Assembly (NCBI GenBank): GCA_029718625.1
Contig: CM056380.1
Coordinates: 104,881,948 to 104,945,947 of the forward strand
Reading direction: 5' to 3'
Length of the DNA: 64,000 nt
Source of the DNA: Synaphobranchus kaupii
Lineage: Eukaryota; Chordata; Actinopteri; Anguilliformes; Synaphobranchidae
Shown: one piece after another, positions 61,824 to 64,000 of the stretch
Layout of the letters: every line of letters begins with the position of its first letter
Numbering within the stretch: position 1 is the stretch's first letter
Made by a program: the position numbers and the translations under genes
The notes under the pieces: model-generated
Told to the model about the DNA's origin: nothing
What the model saw: only the letters and a program-made list of their open reading frames with translations
Databases searched by the model: none

Positions 61824-64000
61824 TCAGCCCCCTGTCCCTCAGTCCCAGAGAGAGAGAGAGAGATCAGCCCCCTGTCCCTCAGTCCCAGAGAGAGAGAGAG
61901 AGATCAGCCCCCTGTCCCTCAGTCCCAGAGAGAGAGAGAGAGATCAGCCCCCTGTCCCTCAGTCCCAGAGAGAGAGAGAGAGAGAGATCAGCCCCCTGTC
62001 CCTCAGTCCCAGAGAGAGAGAGATCAGCCCCCTGTCCCTTAGTCCCAGATAGAGAGAGAGATCAGCCCCCTGTCCCTCAGTCCCAGAGAGAGAGAGAGAG
62101 AGATCAGCCCCCTGTCCCTCAGTCCCAGAGAGAGAGAGAGAGATCAGCCCCCTGTCCCTCAGTCCCAGAGAGAGATAGAGATCAGCCCCCTGTCCCTCAG
62201 TCCCAGAGAGAGAGAGAGAGATCAGCCCCCTGTCCCTCAGTCCCAGAGAGAGAGAGAGAGATCAGCCCCCTGTCCCTCAGTCCCAGAGAGAGAGATCAGC
62301 CCCCTGTCCCTCAGTCCCAGAGAGAGAGAGATCAGCCCCCTGTCCCTTAGTCCCAGATAGAGAGAGAGATCAGCCCCCTGTCCCTCAGTCCCAGAGAGAG
62401 AGAGAGAGAGATCAGCCCCCTGTCCCTCAGTCCCAGAGAGAGAGAGAGAGATCAGCCCCCTGTCCCTCAGTCCCAGAGAGAGAGAGAGAGATCAGCCCCC
62501 TGTCCCTCAGTCCCAGAGAGAGAGAGAGAGATCAGCCCCCTGTCCCTCAGTCCCAGAGAGAGAGAGAGAGATCAGCCCCCTGTCCCTCAGTCCCAGAGAG
62601 AGAGAGATCAGCCCCCTGTCCCTCAGTCCCAGAGAGAGAGAGATCAGCCCCCTGTACCTTAGTCCCAGAGAGAGAGAGATCAGCCCCCTGTCCCTCAGTC
62701 CCAGAGAGAGAGATCAGCCCCCTGTCCCTCAGTCCCAGAGAGAGAGAGATCAGCCCCCTGTCCCTCAGTCCCAGAGAGAGAGATCAGCCCCCTGTCCCTC
62801 AGTCCCAGAGAGAGAGAGAGAGATCAGCCCCCTGTCCCTCAGTCCCAGAGAGAGAGAGATCAGCCCCCTGTCCCTTAGTCCCAGATAGAGAGAGAGATCA
62901 GCCCCCTGTCCCTCAGTCCCAGAGAGAGAGAAAGATCAGCCCCTTGTCCCTCAGTCCCAGAGAGAGAGATCAGCCCCCTGTCCCTCAGTCCCAGAGAGAG
63001 AGAGAGAGATCAGCCCCCTGTCCCTCAGTCCCAGAGAGAGAGATCAGCCCCCTGTCCCTCAGTCCCAGAGAGAGAGAGAGTTCAGCCCCCTGTCCCTCAG
63101 TCCCAGAGAGAGAGAGATCAGCCCCCTGTCCCTCAGTCCCAGAGAGAGAGAGAGAGATCAGCCCCCTGTCCCTCAGTCCCAGAGAGAGAGAGATCAGCCC
63201 CCTGTCCCTCAGTCCCAGAGAGAGATCAGCCCCCTGTCCCTCAGTCCCAGAGAGAGAGAGAGATCAGCCCCCTGTCCCTCAGTCCCAGAGAGAGAGATCA
63301 GCCCCCTGTCCCTCAGTCCCAGAGAGAGAGAGATCAGCCCCCTGTCCCTCAGTCCCAGAGAGAGAGAGAGAGAGATCAGCCCCCTGTCCCTCAGTCCCAG
63401 AGAGAGAGATCAGCCCCCTGTCCCTCAGTCCCAGAGAGAGAAAGAGAGAGATCAGCCCCCTGTCCCTCTGTGCCAGAGAGAGAGAGAGAGATCAGCCCCC
63501 TGTCCCTCAGTCCCAGAGAGAGATCAGCCCCCTGTCCCTCTGTGCCAGAGAGAGAGAGAGAGATCAGCCCCCTGTCCCTCAGTCCCAGAGAGAGAGATCA
63601 GCCCCCTGTCCCTCAGTCCCAGAGAGAGATCAGCCCCCTGTCCCTCAGTCCCAGAGAGAGATCAGCCCCTTGTCCCTCTGTGCCAGAGAGAGAGAGAGAG
63701 ATCAGCCCCCTGTCCCTCAGTCCCAGAGAGAGAGATCAGCCCCCTGTCCCTCAGTCCCAGAGAGTGATCAGCCCCCTGTCCCTCTGTCCCATATAGAAAG
63801 ATCAGCCCCCTGTATGCCAATAAAGCATTTTTTTAATTGAATTGAATTGAGAGAGAGAAAGAGAGAGAGAGATCAGCCCCCTGTCCCTCTGTCCCATATA
63901 GAGATCAGCCCCCTGTCCCTCAGTCCCAGAGAGAGAGAGATCAGTCCCCTGTCCCAGAGAGAGATCAGCCCCCTGTCTCTCAGTCCCAGAGAGAGATCAG
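61795..64000. repeat. GA-rich minisatellite of 30-45 bp units, about 60 copies
   Basis: Units are ATCAGCCCCCTGTCCCTCAG followed by TCCC and a variable (AG)n run. The array starts next to the acceptor of the RhoGEF DH exon and runs off the right edge. A short break near 63815-63870 holds unrelated sequence. Long plus-strand frames through it (61547-62350 and 62944-63840) are repeat artefacts. Confidence 0.95.

Noticed and set aside
61547..63840. Long plus-strand frames (267 and 298 codons) rich in Arg, Glu, Pro and Ser
   Set aside because: They are translations of the GA-rich minisatellite opposite a RhoGEF gene, and lack any start context or family motif.

Overview
This is vertebrate nuclear DNA, almost certainly from a ray-finned (teleost) fish. 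The evidence is intron-split genes with GT-AG junctions, three recognisable vertebrate genes, and dense fish-type transposons (Tc1-like, L2-like LINEs, TTAA-target fold-backs, a Ty3/Gypsy chromovirus and an endogenous retrovirus). No bacterial features, CRISPR arrays, rRNA or tRNA genes were seen.

Three host genes were rebuilt exon by exon by matching splice phases by hand. (1) A ubiquitin-specific protease of the USP2/USP21 family (usp21-like) lies on the minus strand at 3662-13835. It has 12 coding exons, a predicted 408 residues, and an intact Cys/His/Asn triad and zinc site. (2) Properdin (cfp) lies on the plus strand at 40566-57285. It has a signal-peptide exon, the N-terminal cysteine-rich domain and TSR1, 2, 4, 5 and 6 in correct phase, plus a decayed TSR3 exon. 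(3) The last four coding exons of an ARHGEF3/NET1-type Rho exchange factor lie on the minus strand at 60023-61777; the gene continues past the right edge. usp21 and cfp are divergent; cfp and the RhoGEF converge.

Layout. 1-3.6 kb: no gene, a 61-bp repeat and a Tc1 remnant. 3.7-13.8 kb: usp21-like. 13.8-16.5 kb: nothing recognised. 16.5-22.7 kb: a young Gypsy element with near-identical LTRs inserted beside, or into, a decayed retrovirus (22.7-25.5 kb). 25.9-33.6 kb: a piggyBac-type hairpin, a solo LTR and one LINE inserted into another. 35.0-39.1 kb: a 4.1-kb inverted-repeat element around a dead Tc1 that is itself split by a solo LTR. 40.6-57.3 kb: cfp, with introns full of transposons. 60.0-61.8 kb: RhoGEF exons. 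61.8-64.0 kb: a GA-rich minisatellite.

The most unusual feature is a set of minisatellites sitting at exon edges. A 42-bp array in usp21 repeats the end of an exon together with its splice donor, in an intron that has no stop codon and is a multiple of three long. A 35-bp array after cfp repeats the last coding codons and the stop. Two more arrays lie just beyond a cfp exon donor and just upstream of a RhoGEF acceptor. cfp also shows several kinds of exon damage: a solo LTR in the polypyrimidine tract before exon 2, a decayed TSR3 exon, a broken tandem duplicate of the TSR4 exon, and an intronic hairpin element carrying a fragment of the neighbouring RhoGEF's last exon. All gene identities rest on family motifs recalled and compared by eye, not on database searches.
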